DNA of 64,000 nt from Pseudarthrobacter sp. BIM B-2242 (GTDB lineage: Bacteria > Actinomycetota > Actinomycetes > Actinomycetales > Micrococcaceae): positions 3,286,001 to 3,350,000 of the forward strand of contig NZ_CP061721.1 in the NCBI RefSeq assembly GCF_014764445.1, given 5' to 3'. A program made the position numbers and the translations under genes. Positions 7,051 through 15,718 of the stretch are shown piece by piece (positions within the stretch are counted from its first letter, which is position 1; every line of letters begins with the position of its first letter). Below the pieces are notes generated by a model. The model was given only the letters and a program-made list of their open reading frames with translations. It ran no database searches and was not told the origin of the DNA.

Positions 7051-9278
7051 AAGATCACACAGGCCACACCGGCCACACCGGCCTTGCCGGGCACGGGGGC
7101 GACGCCCGCCATGGTGGCGACGCCGGCCATGCCGGGCGCATTAGCCATGCCGACCACGGAACCATGACGTCGGCTACTGCCGCAGGGGTCCCGGAAGGTT
7201 CGTCCCCTGCGGACATGCACGCACAGCACGGCGGGCACCCGCCGCAGCACGGGCACGGCCCGGACGACGACCATGCCGTGCACACTCACGGCCAGCACGC
7301 CGGACACAGCACGGCCATGTTCAAAAACAGGTTCTGGCTGACCCTGCTCCTGTCCGTTCCCGTGGTCTATTTCAGCCCCATGGTGGGTCACCTCCTGGGC
7401 TATATGCCGCCGATGTTCCCCGGCTCGGCCTGGATCCCGCCCGTGCTGGGAACCGTCATTTTCCTCTACGGCGGCCAGCCGTTCCTCAAGGGCGGTGTCC
7501 GCGAGCTGAAGGAACGCCAGCCCGGGATGATGCTGCTGATCGCCATGGCCATCACGGTGGCGTTTGCCGCGTCCTGGATCACGAGCCTGGGCATTGGCGG
7601 ATTTGATCTGGACTTCTGGTGGGAGCTGGCCCTGCTGGTGGCCATCATGCTGCTGGGGCACTGGATCGAGATGCGTGCCCTCGGCTCGGCCCAGGGTGCC
7701 CTGGACGCCCTCGCCGCCCTGCTTCCGGATGAGGCGGACCGCATCACCGACGACGGCACCGAGACCGTCCCCGTCTCCGAACTCCGCGAAGGGGACACCG
7801 TCCTGGTGCGCTCCGGGGCCAGGATGCCTGCCGACGGGACAGTGGTGGACGGCCAGGCCGAGTTCGATGAATCCATGATCACCGGCGAATCCAAGACCGT
7901 CCCGCGGACGGTGGGCGACGCTGTGGTGGCCGGGACAGTGGCCACGGACAACAGCGTCCGCGTCCGGGTCACCGCCGTCGGAGAGAACACCGCGCTGGCC
8001 GGGATCCAGCGCCTGGTGGCCGAAGCGCAGGCCTCGTCCTCGAAAGCCCAGGCCTTGGCCGACCGTGCCGCGGCCTTCCTCTTCTACTTCGCAGCCGGCG
8101 CCGGCGTCATCACGTTCATTGTGTGGACCCTGCTGGGCAGCGTGCCGGAGGCGGTCACCCGAACCGTCACCGTACTGGTGATCGCCTGCCCGCACGCCCT
8201 GGGCCTGGCCATTCCGCTGGTGATCGCCATTTCCACTGAACAGGCGGCCCGGGCCGGCGTCCTGATCAAGAACCGGATGGCGCTGGAACGCATGCGCACC
8301 ATCGACGTTGTGCTGTTCGACAAGACCGGCACCCTGACCACCGGCGCACCCGACCTCAAGGACGTCGCTGTCGCCCCGGGCGTCGACGCGGACACCCTGC
8401 TGGCCGTCGCTGCCGCCGTCGAATCCGACAGCGAACATCCCGTGGCCCGGGCCATCGTCCGCGCCGCCCGCCAGCGTGGCCTTGTCCTGCCGGCTGCCAG
8501 TGGTTTCAGTTCGCTGACCGGACGCGGCGTCCGCGCCGAGGTGGACGGACGCACTGTGCACGTCGGCGGACCCGCGCTACTGCGCGAGCTCGGCGTCGTC
8601 GAGCCTTCTGCCGTGGCGGCCACGACGCGCGGGTGGATGGACCGCGGCGCCGCGGTGCTGCATGTCATTGACGACGGCGGCCGCGTCCTGGGTGCCGTGA
8701 GCCTCGAGGATGCGGTGCGGGCGGAGTCGCGGCAGGCCGTGGCGGCGCTGCAGAACCGCGGCGTGAAGGTTGCCATGGTCACCGGCGACGCGCGTCAGGT
8801 GGCTGAGGCCGTGGCGGCGGACCTGCACATCGACGAGGTGTTTGCCGAGGTCCTGCCCGCGGACAAGGACAAAAAAGTGGCTGAGCTGCAGTCGCGCGGG
8901 CTGAAGGTGGCCATGGTGGGCGACGGCGTCAACGACTCCCCGGCCCTCGCCCGGGCCGAGGTGGGCATCGCCATTGGCGCCGGAACCGACGTCGCCATGG
9001 AATCGGCAGGCGTGGTCCTGGCCGGCAACGACCCGCGGGCGGTGCTGTCCATGGTGGATCTCTCCCGGGCCAGCTACCGGAAGATGTGGCAGAACCTGGT
9101 GTGGGCCACGGGCTACAACGTCCTGGCCGTGCCGCTTGCCGCAGGTGTCCTGGCGTTCGCCGGCGTGGTGCTCTCCCCCGCTGCCGGTGCGGTGCTGATG
9201 TCCGCCTCCACCATCGTGGTTGCGCTCAACGCCCAGCTGCTGCGGCGTGTGAAGCTGAACCCCTCGGCGGTCCGATGA
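7047..9278 (+). CDS. copB: Copper-translocating P-type ATPase, CopB type
   Basis: A 743-aa P1B-type ATPase. Residues 1-92 are a His/Gly-rich cytosolic tail (HTGHTGHTG and many GH pairs) instead of HMA domains. The transport helix carries CPH (VIACPHALG), typical of the P1B-3/CopB group rather than CPC. The phosphorylation site is DKTGTLTTG, the actuator loop TGES, and the hinge GDGVND. It should export copper (Cu+ or Cu2+; silver is possible). It overlaps the chaperone gene upstream, and its stop overlaps the ATG of the next frame. Confidence 0.92.
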   Translation: MKDHTGHTGHTGLAGHGGDARHGGDAGHAGRISHADHGTMTSATAAGVPEGSSPADMHAQHGGHPPQHGHGPDDDHAVHTHGQHAGHSTAMFKNRFWLTLLLSVPVVYFSPMVGHLLGYMPPMFPGSAWIPPVLGTVIFLYGGQPFLKGGVRELKERQPGMMLLIAMAITVAFAASWITSLGIGGFDLDFWWELALLVAIMLLGHWIEMRALGSAQGALDALAALLPDEADRITDDGTETVPVSELREGDTVLVRSGARMPADGTVVDGQAEFDESMITGESKTVPRTVGDAVVAGTVATDNSVRVRVTAVGENTALAGIQRLVAEAQASSSKAQALADRAAAFLFYFAAGAGVITFIVWTLLGSVPEAVTRTVTVLVIACPHALGLAIPLVIAISTEQAARAGVLIKNRMALERMRTIDVVLFDKTGTLTTGAPDLKDVAVAPGVDADTLLAVAAAVESDSEHPVARAIVRAARQRGLVLPAASGFSSLTGRGVRAEVDGRTVHVGGPALLRELGVVEPSAVAATTRGWMDRGAAVLHVIDDGGRVLGAVSLEDAVRAESRQAVAALQNRGVKVAMVTGDARQVAEAVAADLHIDEVFAEVLPADKDKKVAELQSRGLKVAMVGDGVNDSPALARAEVGIAIGAGTDVAMESAGVVLAGNDPRAVLSMVDLSRASYRKMWQNLVWATGYNVLAVPLAAGVLAFAGVVLSPAAGAVLMSASTIVVALNAQLLRRVKLNPSAVR

Positions 9279-9838
9279 AACGCTCTCTCACTTACCGTAG
9301 GTTTTTCCCGGACGCTCTCTCACTTAATGTGGGTTTTTTCCAAACGCTCCTGCAGCGTGGCGCCCTGCTAGCAGGGGTTCTGGCAGTCATCGCCGGAATC
9401 CTCGGCATGCATGTGCTGACCGCGAACCATGCCGCGCACGGAACCCACACCGCGGCGGTCCAGGCCGCCGGGGCACTGGTGGCTGAGGTGCATGAGTCCG
9501 GTACGCATGTCTCCGGTGCGCATGTCTCCGGCGTCCATGCGTCCGGTGCGCACACAGGGGCGGCGCATGCTGAACACAGCCACGCGGAGCCCGCGCAGGC
9601 GGACCAAGAGGACGCGGCCCCTGCCGGCGTCGTTTCCTGCGGGGGCTCGTGCCACGGTATGCAGGAATCCGGAACGTCCTGCATTCCCTCCGCCCAGGCG
9701 GGCACCCTGGCATTTTTCCCGCCGCACCAAACCGGTGCCGCCGTCCACCCACCCCGTGCACACAGCGGCCCGGCCATGGCCTACGCCTACACTCCCCGGA
9801 GCCCAACACCCTGCGACTTGTCCATCAGCCGGACGTAA
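9275..9838 (+). CDS. DUF6153-like exported His-rich protein with repeat-derived N-terminus
   Basis: A hydrophobic segment (RGALLAGVLAVIAGILGMHVLTANH) is followed by a His/Ala/Gly-rich domain with HVSGAHVSGVHASGAH repeats and a CGGSCHG motif, the pattern of DUF6153 proteins near copper genes. The annotated ATG overlaps the copB stop (ATGA). Residues 2 to about 25 are encoded by a half-copy of the 32-bp-period interspersed repeat, giving RSLTYRRFFPDALSLNVGFF. The ancestral start was probably replaced by the insertion; an internal start (Met at ILGMHV) would lose most of the membrane segment. Function is probably periplasmic copper binding (inference). Confidence 0.65.
   Translation: MKRSLTYRRFFPDALSLNVGFFQTLLQRGALLAGVLAVIAGILGMHVLTANHAAHGTHTAAVQAAGALVAEVHESGTHVSGAHVSGVHASGAHTGAAHAEHSHAEPAQADQEDAAPAGVVSCGGSCHGMQESGTSCIPSAQAGTLAFFPPHQTGAAVHPPRAHSGPAMAYAYTPRSPTPCDLSISRT
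9280..9349 (+). repeat. 32-bp-period repeat, half array (three forward units)
   Basis: Units start at 9280, 9312 and 9344, exactly 32 bp apart. Each begins ACGCTCTCTCACTTA and ends in a T-run; the third is cut after ACGCTC. The array lies inside the reading frame of the DUF6153-like gene. Confidence 0.85.
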
Positions 9839-9898
9839 ACCGGAACTGTGCCATACCAGCCCACCGCAGTTCCCCCCACGTTTTGAAGGACACTTTCG

Positions 9899-10522
9899 AT
9901 GAAGACCAAGATTCGCTTTACCGTGATCGCTGCTGCTTTGGCAGCCTCCCTGGGCCTGGCCGGCTGCTCGGCCCCGTCCCCCGCCGGCCCCATGCCCGGC
10001 ATGCCCCATGGCAGCTCCGGGCCGATGTCCAGCATGATGCCTGACGCCAACGCCGACCATAACCAGGCGGACATCATGTTCGCCCGGATGATGATTCCGC
10101 ACCATGCCCAGGCGGTGGAGATGAGCGACATCATCCTGGCAAAGCAGGACATCCCCGGCTCCGTGACAGCTTTGGCCACCAAAATCAAGGCAGCCCAGCA
10201 ACCCGAAATCGAGCTCATGACAGGCTGGCTGGAGTCCTGGAACCAGCCCACCGGCATGATGGGTGCCTCCGGCATGCCCGGCCATGGGATGGGCGGCATG
10301 GTGGATGCGGAGGGCATCCAGAGGCTCAAGTCGGCCGCCGGAACGGACGCCGTCCGGCTGTTCCTGGAGGACATGATCGGCCACCACGAAGGCGCCATCG
10401 ACATGGCTGAGCAGGAGATCCGCACTGGCAAGTACCCGGCCACCATCCAGCTCTGTCGGGACATCGTGGCCTCGCAGGGGGCGGAGATCAAGGAGATGCA
10501 GGCGCTGCTGGCCGCCCTCTGA
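9899..10522 (+). CDS. DUF305 lipoprotein, copper-associated
   Basis: A 207-aa lipoprotein: signal peptide ending ASLGLAGC (lipobox), then a Met/Gly-rich stretch (PMPGMPHGSSGPMSSMMPD) and a four-helix DUF305 domain. Two repeats each carry a His-His metal motif: FARMMIPHHAQAVEMSD near residue 60 and FLEDMIGHHEGAIDMAEQE near residue 160. Both motifs and the surrounding methionines suit copper binding at the outer face of the membrane. GAAGGA precedes the ATG. It is probably the last gene of the copper operon, after a 60-bp gap. Confidence 0.88.
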   Translation: MKTKIRFTVIAAALAASLGLAGCSAPSPAGPMPGMPHGSSGPMSSMMPDANADHNQADIMFARMMIPHHAQAVEMSDIILAKQDIPGSVTALATKIKAAQQPEIELMTGWLESWNQPTGMMGASGMPGHGMGGMVDAEGIQRLKSAAGTDAVRLFLEDMIGHHEGAIDMAEQEIRTGKYPATIQLCRDIVASQGAEIKEMQALLAAL

Positions 10523-10536
10523 CCCCCACCCCCAGG

Positions 10537-10684
10537 ACGCTCTCTCACTTAATGTGCGTTTTTGGCGGACCCTCTCTCACTCGATGCGGAGGGTCCGCTG
10601 CACGTTCAGTGATAGAGCGTTCGGGAAAAACCCACGTTAAGTGATAGAGCGTTTCGGAAAAACCCACATCAAGTGAGAGAGCGT
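10537..10684. repeat. 32-bp-period repeat, full inverted array
   Basis: Two forward units (starts 10537 and 10569) face three reverse units (ends 10620, 10652 and 10684), all on a 32-bp period. The core holds a perfect 10-bp stem GCGGACCCTC / GAGGGTCCGC (10565-10598). It occupies the gap between the DUF305 and phosphatase genes. Confidence 0.88.
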
Positions 10685-10772
10685 CGGGAGGGCGGGCCTG
10701 GGGCATGGCCGTGTTAAGTTGAAATAGCCCGGCCGTACCCGGTCCGGCGCCCCGGCTGGAAAGAGATGTTCC

Positions 10773-11414
10773 GTGGAATCCCCCGCACCTGCCCCTGCTC
10801 CCGTGAGGATCCTGACCGTCTGCACCGGCAACATCTGCCGGTCCCCCGTGGCCGAGCGGCTCCTGCAGGCGGGCCTCGACCAGGTGCTGCCGGGCGGATT
10901 TGAGGTGACCAGTGCCGGGACCCGCGCCATGGTGGGCGACCCCATGCAGCCGCTCTCCGGGGACATCGTGCGCATGTTCGGCGGAAACCCCAACGGCTTT
11001 GTCTCCCGGCAGCTGACCGGCAAGATCCTGCGCGGCGTGGACCTGGTGCTCACCATGACCTCCGGCCACCGCGGCGAAGTCCTCCAACAGGACGCGTCCC
11101 TGCTCAAGCGCACCTTTACCATCCGCGAGTTCGCCCGGATGCTCGACGTCCTGGACGACCGCGCGGATGGCTCCCCAACGCAGGCAGGAACGGCCGACGG
11201 CGGCTCTCCCCTCAGTGCCAACACCGCCTTCTGGCGGGGGCTTCCGGCGCGGGCAGCAGCTGTGCGGCACCTGTCACTGCCGGCGGACTCCGCCGACAAC
11301 GACATCATCGACCCCTACCGCCGCGGCCCCGAGGTCTACCGCCAGATGGAAGACGAACTGGCCCCGGCGATCGTCTCCGTGCTGCGTCACGCCCGCCTGA
11401 ACGCTCCCGCTTAA
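10773..11414 (+). CDS. Low-molecular-weight protein-tyrosine-phosphatase
   Basis: A 213-aa enzyme with the P-loop CTGNICRS at residues 17-24 (nucleophile C17, R23) and the general-acid loop DPYRRGPEVY near residue 175. It would remove phosphate from tyrosine residues; bacterial members often regulate cell-wall or polysaccharide export. Compared with ~160-aa relatives it has about 40 extra residues near 120-165 (VLDDRADGSPTQAGTADGG), a probable loop insertion. The start is GTG with GGAAAGAG upstream. The LCP gene nearby fits a cell-envelope context. Confidence 0.85.
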   Translation: MESPAPAPAPVRILTVCTGNICRSPVAERLLQAGLDQVLPGGFEVTSAGTRAMVGDPMQPLSGDIVRMFGGNPNGFVSRQLTGKILRGVDLVLTMTSGHRGEVLQQDASLLKRTFTIREFARMLDVLDDRADGSPTQAGTADGGSPLSANTAFWRGLPARAAAVRHLSLPADSADNDIIDPYRRGPEVYRQMEDELAPAIVSVLRHARLNAPA

Positions 11415-11546
11415 CCCGGCCCGCCGGCGTCGTACGCCTGCTGCCTCTGCCCTGAATCCGGCGCCGGCATCAGCCCCCGTCAACCGTTAGGAAATCGACA
11501 CACTACTGCCCATGGCGGAACCGCCCCCGCAGGCGGACACTAAGTC

Positions 11547-12656
11547 ATGGCTACCCCAAGCGGTCCAGAACGAATCGGCCCCGGCGCACCGGGCCAGGAA
11601 AATACTGCGCCAGCCGCGAGCAAACGACGCCGTTTGCTCGCGGCTCTTTTGTCCCTCTTTTTGGTGGCGATGGTGGTTGGATCCGCCCTCCTGTTCAGCC
11701 GGCCGGCCGCCCAGGTTGCGGCCCCGGAGCCGACAGCCACCGAAACCGTCACCCCTACTCCGTCCGAGACCACCCCGCCGCCCCCGCCGGCCCCCGCGCC
11801 TCCGCCGCCGCCCGAACCCATCGCCGAACTCCCGGCGGTGCCCATGAACATCCTGCTGATCGGCAGCGACAGCCGCGCCAACGCCAGGGACCAGGCGGCC
11901 CACACCCAGGCCACGGGCGAATGGCAGGATCACCGGGCCGACACGCTGATGCTGGTCCATGTCCCCGCCGACCGGCGGAGCGTCCACGTGGTCTCCCTCA
12001 TGCGGGACCTGTACGTCAACATCCCCGGCTACGGCGCCTCCAAGATCAACGACAGCCTGTCGGTGGGCGGCATGCCGCTGGCGGCGCAGACTGTGGGGCA
12101 GCTGATGGGCACCACGATTGACCACACCATCATGCTGGACTTCAACGGGTTCCGGGCCCTGACCGACGCTCTGGGTGGCATCGCGGTGGACGTGCCGCTG
12201 GCGTTCCAGTCCACCCACGACAGCCAGCACGTGTTCACCCAGGGCGTCAACCATCTCAACGGCCAGGCCGCCCTGGAATTTGTCCGCGAGCGCTACGCCT
12301 TCGTCGACGGCGACTTCCAGCGGGTCCGGAACCAGCAGACGTTCCTCCGCGCCATCCTCGCCAGGCTGACCAGTGACACCGTTCTCCACGACGTCACCGC
12401 CTTGCGGGGCCTGGTGAACTTCGCCGGTAGCTACCTCACGGTGGACCAGGGCTTTGATCCGGCGGGTGTGGCAGTCCTGGCCTACGCAATGCGCGGCATC
12501 GACCCCAACAGTTTCGTCTCCCTCACCCTGCCCACGGCCGGCGTGGGCTTTGCGCCGGGCGGGGCATCGGTGGTTTTCCCGGACTACGGCGGGATCGCCC
12601 AGGTGGCCGCGGCCATGCGCGAAGGCCGGCTGCCTGAGTACGCGGGGGTCCGCTAA
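11547..12656 (+). CDS. LytR-CpsA-Psr (LCP) family cell-wall glycopolymer transferase
   Basis: A 369-aa membrane-anchored enzyme. A cytosolic KRRRLL stretch is followed by one transmembrane helix (residues ~30-50), a Pro-rich linker (TPPPPPAPAPPPPP), then the LCP domain with NILLIGSDSR near residue 97, RADTLMLVHV, SLMRDLYVNIPGYG and the arginine motif FVRERYAFVDGDFQRVRNQQ. LCP enzymes attach undecaprenyl-linked polymers to peptidoglycan. A terminator-like hairpin lies inside codons 22-33 (separate entry). A perfect hairpin follows the stop. Confidence 0.9.
   Translation: MATPSGPERIGPGAPGQENTAPAASKRRRLLAALLSLFLVAMVVGSALLFSRPAAQVAAPEPTATETVTPTPSETTPPPPPAPAPPPPPEPIAELPAVPMNILLIGSDSRANARDQAAHTQATGEWQDHRADTLMLVHVPADRRSVHVVSLMRDLYVNIPGYGASKINDSLSVGGMPLAAQTVGQLMGTTIDHTIMLDFNGFRALTDALGGIAVDVPLAFQSTHDSQHVFTQGVNHLNGQAALEFVRERYAFVDGDFQRVRNQQTFLRAILARLTSDTVLHDVTALRGLVNFAGSYLTVDQGFDPAGVAVLAYAMRGIDPNSFVSLTLPTAGVGFAPGGASVVFPDYGGIAQVAAAMREGRLPEYAGVR
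11612..11645 (+). terminator. Intragenic terminator-like hairpin in the LCP gene
   Basis: Perfect 15-bp stem AGCCGCGAGCAAACG / CGTTTGCTCGCGGCT with a 4-nt loop, followed directly by CTTTTGTCCCTCTTTTT. It sits 65 bp into the LCP coding region, so it could act as an attenuator. Confidence 0.6.
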
Positions 12657-12692
12657 CGTCCGCGCCGCGGCGGGATCCTGCGTCAGGACACG

Positions 12693-12724
12693 GACTGGCC
12701 CCCGGCATCTGCCGGGGGCCAGTC
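12693..12724. terminator. Terminator after the LCP gene
   Basis: Perfect 14-bp stem GACTGGCCCCCGGC / GCCGGGGGCCAGTC with a 4-nt loop, between the LCP gene and a convergent small gene. The GGCCCCCGGC core recurs in hairpins at 15.72 and 17.03 kb. Confidence 0.75.
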
Positions 12725-12727
12725 GGG

Positions 12728-12925
12728 TTAACTCCGCGTCGGGTCAGGGTGCAGCGGCACCGGCCCTGGATCCGGGACGGGCAGCGGGCCGGGCGGCTCG
12801 GGCGTCGGGACGGGGCTGGGCCTCTCGGGTCCCGGATGGCCGGGATGCGTGGGATCCGGCGTTAACGGATCCGGCCCTGGCTCGGGCGGGAACGGCTCGG
12901 GTTCGTGCACTGGCGGGATGGTCAT
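12728..12925 (-). CDS. Small proline-rich protein, 65 aa
   Basis: About one third of the residues are proline, mostly as P-x-P with Glu, Asp and Gly (MTIPPVHEPEPFPPEPGPDP and on). There is no signal peptide or folded domain, so it is expected to be disordered. An AGGGGAAG ribosome site lies upstream of the ATG, which supports real translation. Short proline-rich acidic proteins of this type occur in Micrococcaceae, but I know no function. Confidence 0.55.
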   Translation of the reverse strand: MTIPPVHEPEPFPPEPGPDPLTPDPTHPGHPGPERPSPVPTPEPPGPLPVPDPGPVPLHPDPTRS

Positions 12926-13010
12926 TCAACTTCCCCTCTCACGCTGGGCGGATGCGCCTTGGCGTGATCAGGATACGCCCGACCGCGTCCCCCATCTACG
13001 GACGGCCCGG

Positions 13011-13185
13011 ACGCTCTCTCACTTAATGCGCATTTTCCTGGAACGCTCTATCACTTAATGCGGTAAATACCGGAACGCTCTATCAGTTCCCGACGGCGGC
13101 GCAACAGGAAGTGCGAGAGCGTCAGCAAAAACCCACATTAAGTGAGAGAGCGTCGGCCAAAAACCCACGTTAAGTGAGAGAGGGT
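13011..13185. repeat. 32-bp-period repeat, largest inverted array
   Basis: Three forward units (starts 13011, 13043, 13075) face three reverse units (ends 13122, 13153, 13185). The 48-bp core runs from the third forward start to the first reverse end. It fills the gap between the proline-rich gene and the 137-aa gene; nothing else was seen in 12926-13225. Confidence 0.9.
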
Positions 13186-13225
13186 TTGGCAAGGGCGGGC
13201 GGGGCGTGAGCCGGGAGCCCGGGTC

Positions 13226-13639
13226 CTAGGCCGGGCGGCGGAGGCCGTGCTGGGGGTACTCCGGCACCTGCTCCAGTTCGTCGGCGTCGTGCATCGCCGG
13301 GACGGCGAAGGACACCACATAACGGGCTTCAGCGGCGTCGGTAGAGCGGATGGTCAGGCTTCTGGTGCCGGGAGGTACTGATGGCCTGAACACTTGGATG
13401 TTCCGGGAACCCATGGTGATGGAATCCCGGAAGTGGTAGGCCGTGCCCCAATGGTCCTCCACAACAATTTTGGGGATTGCATTCCCCGCGGCGGACTCCA
13501 CATGGATATTCACCACCAAGCAGGTGCTCCAGACCTCCACGGAGAGCACTGTGAAGTCGGCGGCCCGGGTCAGATGCAGCCCGAAAGTGGGCGGCAGGAG
13601 CATCTGGCGGAGAGTGCCTTTCGGGATTATGTTTCTCAT
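13226..13639 (-). CDS. Hypothetical protein, 137 aa
   Basis: Not recognised. The sequence alternates hydrophobic and polar residues (LTRAADFTVLSVEVWSTCLVVNIHVES, KIVVEDHWGTAYHFRDS, TRSLTIRSTDAAEARYVVSFAV), which suggests a beta-sandwich of immunoglobulin-like type. No signal peptide is visible. The start at 13639 (MRNIIPKG) has GAGG five bases upstream; the frame stays open to 13702 without a ribosome site. The 237 bp upstream of it (13640-13876) contain nothing recognisable. Confidence 0.55.
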   Translation of the reverse strand: MRNIIPKGTLRQMLLPPTFGLHLTRAADFTVLSVEVWSTCLVVNIHVESAAGNAIPKIVVEDHWGTAYHFRDSITMGSRNIQVFRPSVPPGTRSLTIRSTDAAEARYVVSFAVPAMHDADELEQVPEYPQHGLRRPA

Positions 13640-13876
13640 TGTCCTCGACCCCAATGTGATAAGTGTGCTTACAATTACCGCGCGGTAAGGTCGCCATGTC
13701 AAGAGTTCTCTCTTGGTTCTGTGGAAAGCCGCACTGACCTGCGCTAACGCCGGTGGTTACAGCCGATTTCGGGCGTGCGGTGACGGGCAGCGGAACGCCA
13801 GCGCCGCCGTCGGACGTTAGCGCACGCAGATTATGGGTACGCCGCAAGTGACGCCCCTGCGCACGGCAGGCGGCAC

Positions 13877-14674
13877 ATGGCAGCGGGGTGGTCGAGGGTG
13901 GAAAACAGCGGGTTGACGCAGGCGGTGCGGGAAGCGGGAGCTGTGGAGCTCATCCTGGTGCGGCACGGCGAAAGCGAAGGCAACGTGGCGGCAACCCAGG
14001 CCAGCCGGGCCGGGGCGGACGTGATCGAGGTACCTGCCCGGGACGCCGACGTCACACTGTCCCGGACCGGGCAGGACCAGTCGCTCGCCCTGGGCAGAGC
14101 ATTGGCATCCATCCCGGAGGAGTTGAGGCCCGACGCCGTGGTGTCCTCCCCCTACCGTCGGGCATTCCAGACGGCGGAGATCGCCGTGGAAACCGCCGGC
14201 TGGCCGGTCAAGGTCCGCACTGACGAGCGCCTCCGCGACCGTGAACTCGGCATCCTGGACATGCTTACCCGTCAAGGCGTGGACCGGCGGCATCCCGACG
14301 AGGCCGAACGCCGGCTGTGGCTGGGCAAGTTCTACTACCGGCCGCCCGGCGGGGAGTCCTGGGCGGATGTTGTGCTGCGGCTGCGCTCCGTGCTCGCCGA
14401 ACTGAACAACCTGGGCAGCGGACACCGCGTGATGCTGGTCTGCCACGATGCCCTGATCCTGTTGGCACGGTACGTCCTGGAAGGGATGACCGAAGCGGAA
14501 GTCCTGGACCTGGCCGCCGGCACGTCCGTCCTGAACGCCTCCCTAACCCGCTACGTGCGCCCCGAAGGACAGGGGCCGTGGGCGCTGGAAAGCTTCAACG
14601 TGGCGGACCACCTCATCGCCGAGGGCGTGGAGGTTACCGAACACGCCGGGGATGCCAATGTCCACCCGCGGTAG
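13877..14674 (+). CDS. Histidine phosphatase family protein
   Basis: A 265-aa phosphoglycerate-mutase-fold phosphatase. LVRHGESEGN near residue 30 holds the phospho-accepting histidine; SSPYRRAFQTAE is the second arginine region; LVCHDALI near residue 195 holds the second histidine. Length and motifs suit a broad-specificity phosphatase rather than dPGM. It overlaps the NnrD gene by 23 bp, so the two are probably co-translated; this suggests a metabolite-repair or nucleotide-clearing role, which is inference. Confidence 0.8.
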   Translation: MAAGWSRVENSGLTQAVREAGAVELILVRHGESEGNVAATQASRAGADVIEVPARDADVTLSRTGQDQSLALGRALASIPEELRPDAVVSSPYRRAFQTAEIAVETAGWPVKVRTDERLRDRELGILDMLTRQGVDRRHPDEAERRLWLGKFYYRPPGGESWADVVLRLRSVLAELNNLGSGHRVMLVCHDALILLARYVLEGMTEAEVLDLAAGTSVLNASLTRYVRPEGQGPWALESFNVADHLIAEGVEVTEHAGDANVHPR

Positions 14675-15698
14675 TGCAGACGGAGCCAACGGGACGCGCT
14701 CCGGCGGCACTGGCTCCGGCGGGACGGGCTCGGGCGGCGGGGGCTCGGGCGGGACGGGCTCCGGCGGGACGGGCTCTGGCGGAGAGTCCGCCGACGCTTC
14801 ACGGGCGACGCCGGTCACCCCGTCGTTGCTGCGCGGCTGGCCGCTGCCGGCCGCCGGGGAGGACAAATACTCCCGCGGCACGGTGCTGGTGATCGGCGGC
14901 GCCCGCGCCACGCCCGGCGCCGCGCTGCTGGCCGGCACCGCCGCGCTCCGGGCGGGGGCCGGAAAAATCACCATGGCAGTCTCCGAATCGGTGGCCATGC
15001 AGCTGGCCGTCAGCTTCCCCGAGTCCGGCGTCATAGGCCTTCCCGAAACCCGGAACGGCTCCGTCCGGGGCACAGGGCTGGAAGCCATCGCTTCGGAGCT
15101 CGAGGGTGCGGACGCCTTGCTGATCGGGCCCGGGCTTGACGATCTGGACCGCAGCGAAGAGCTGCTTCGGCAACTGCTGGAAAGCGATTCCGACGGCGGA
15201 TCGGGCACCGGAGGTGCCACCATCATTCTGGACGCCTTCGCGCTGGGCTGCCTGCCCAGGCTGGGGGACGCACTGCAACCATGGATGGGGCGGCTGATCC
15301 TTACCCCCAATCCACAGGAGGCGGAGATCCTGCTGGAACGCGAGGCGGACCAGCTGGAATCCGCCGTGTGCGACATCGCACGCAAGTATCAGGCCGTGGT
15401 GAGCTGCCAGGGCTTCATCGCACGCCCGCCCGGCGGGGAAGCGCCGGAAGGCCCGGAGCTCTGGGCGATCACCACCGGCTACGGAGGGCTGGGCACATCC
15501 GGCAGCGGGGACGTTTTGGCCGGCGCCATCGCGGGACTTCGCGCGCGGGGCGCCAGTGATGCCCAGGCCGCGTGCTGGGGAACCCATCTCCACGCCGCCG
15601 CCGCCGACAGACTCGCCAGCAGGCTGGGCCCTCTGGGGTTCCTGGCCCGCGAGCTTGCGGACGAACTGCCCGCGCTCATGGTGGAACTGGCAACGTGA
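14652..15698 (+). CDS. nnrD: ADP-dependent (S)-NAD(P)H-hydrate dehydratase
   Basis: A 348-aa ribokinase-fold enzyme that repairs hydrated NADH/NADPH. Seen: SRGTVLVIGGARATPGAALLAG near residue 75, LLIGPGL, ILTPNPQEAEILL and the catalytic GTSGSGDVLAGAIAGL near residue 280. The first 45 residues are an unusual (GSGGT)n stretch from tandem DNA repeats at about 14699-14790, a disordered tail absent from typical NnrD. No epimerase domain is attached. Two ATGs (14652 and 14658) are close; the first was used. Confidence 0.88.
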   Translation: MPMSTRGSADGANGTRSGGTGSGGTGSGGGGSGGTGSGGTGSGGESADASRATPVTPSLLRGWPLPAAGEDKYSRGTVLVIGGARATPGAALLAGTAALRAGAGKITMAVSESVAMQLAVSFPESGVIGLPETRNGSVRGTGLEAIASELEGADALLIGPGLDDLDRSEELLRQLLESDSDGGSGTGGATIILDAFALGCLPRLGDALQPWMGRLILTPNPQEAEILLEREADQLESAVCDIARKYQAVVSCQGFIARPPGGEAPEGPELWAITTGYGGLGTSGSGDVLAGAIAGLRARGASDAQAACWGTHLHAAAADRLASRLGPLGFLARELADELPALMVELAT

Positions 15699-15718
15699 CC
15701 GTAGTAGATCTCAAAAGC

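Noticed and set aside
13011-13185. CRISPR array
   Set aside because: Units recur at regular 32-bp steps, but the gaps between them are only about 5 bp, the units invert at a core, and no cas genes are present.
13640-13876. Possible small gene in the gap before the histidine phosphatase
   Set aside because: Short frames exist but none has a ribosome site or recognisable sequence.
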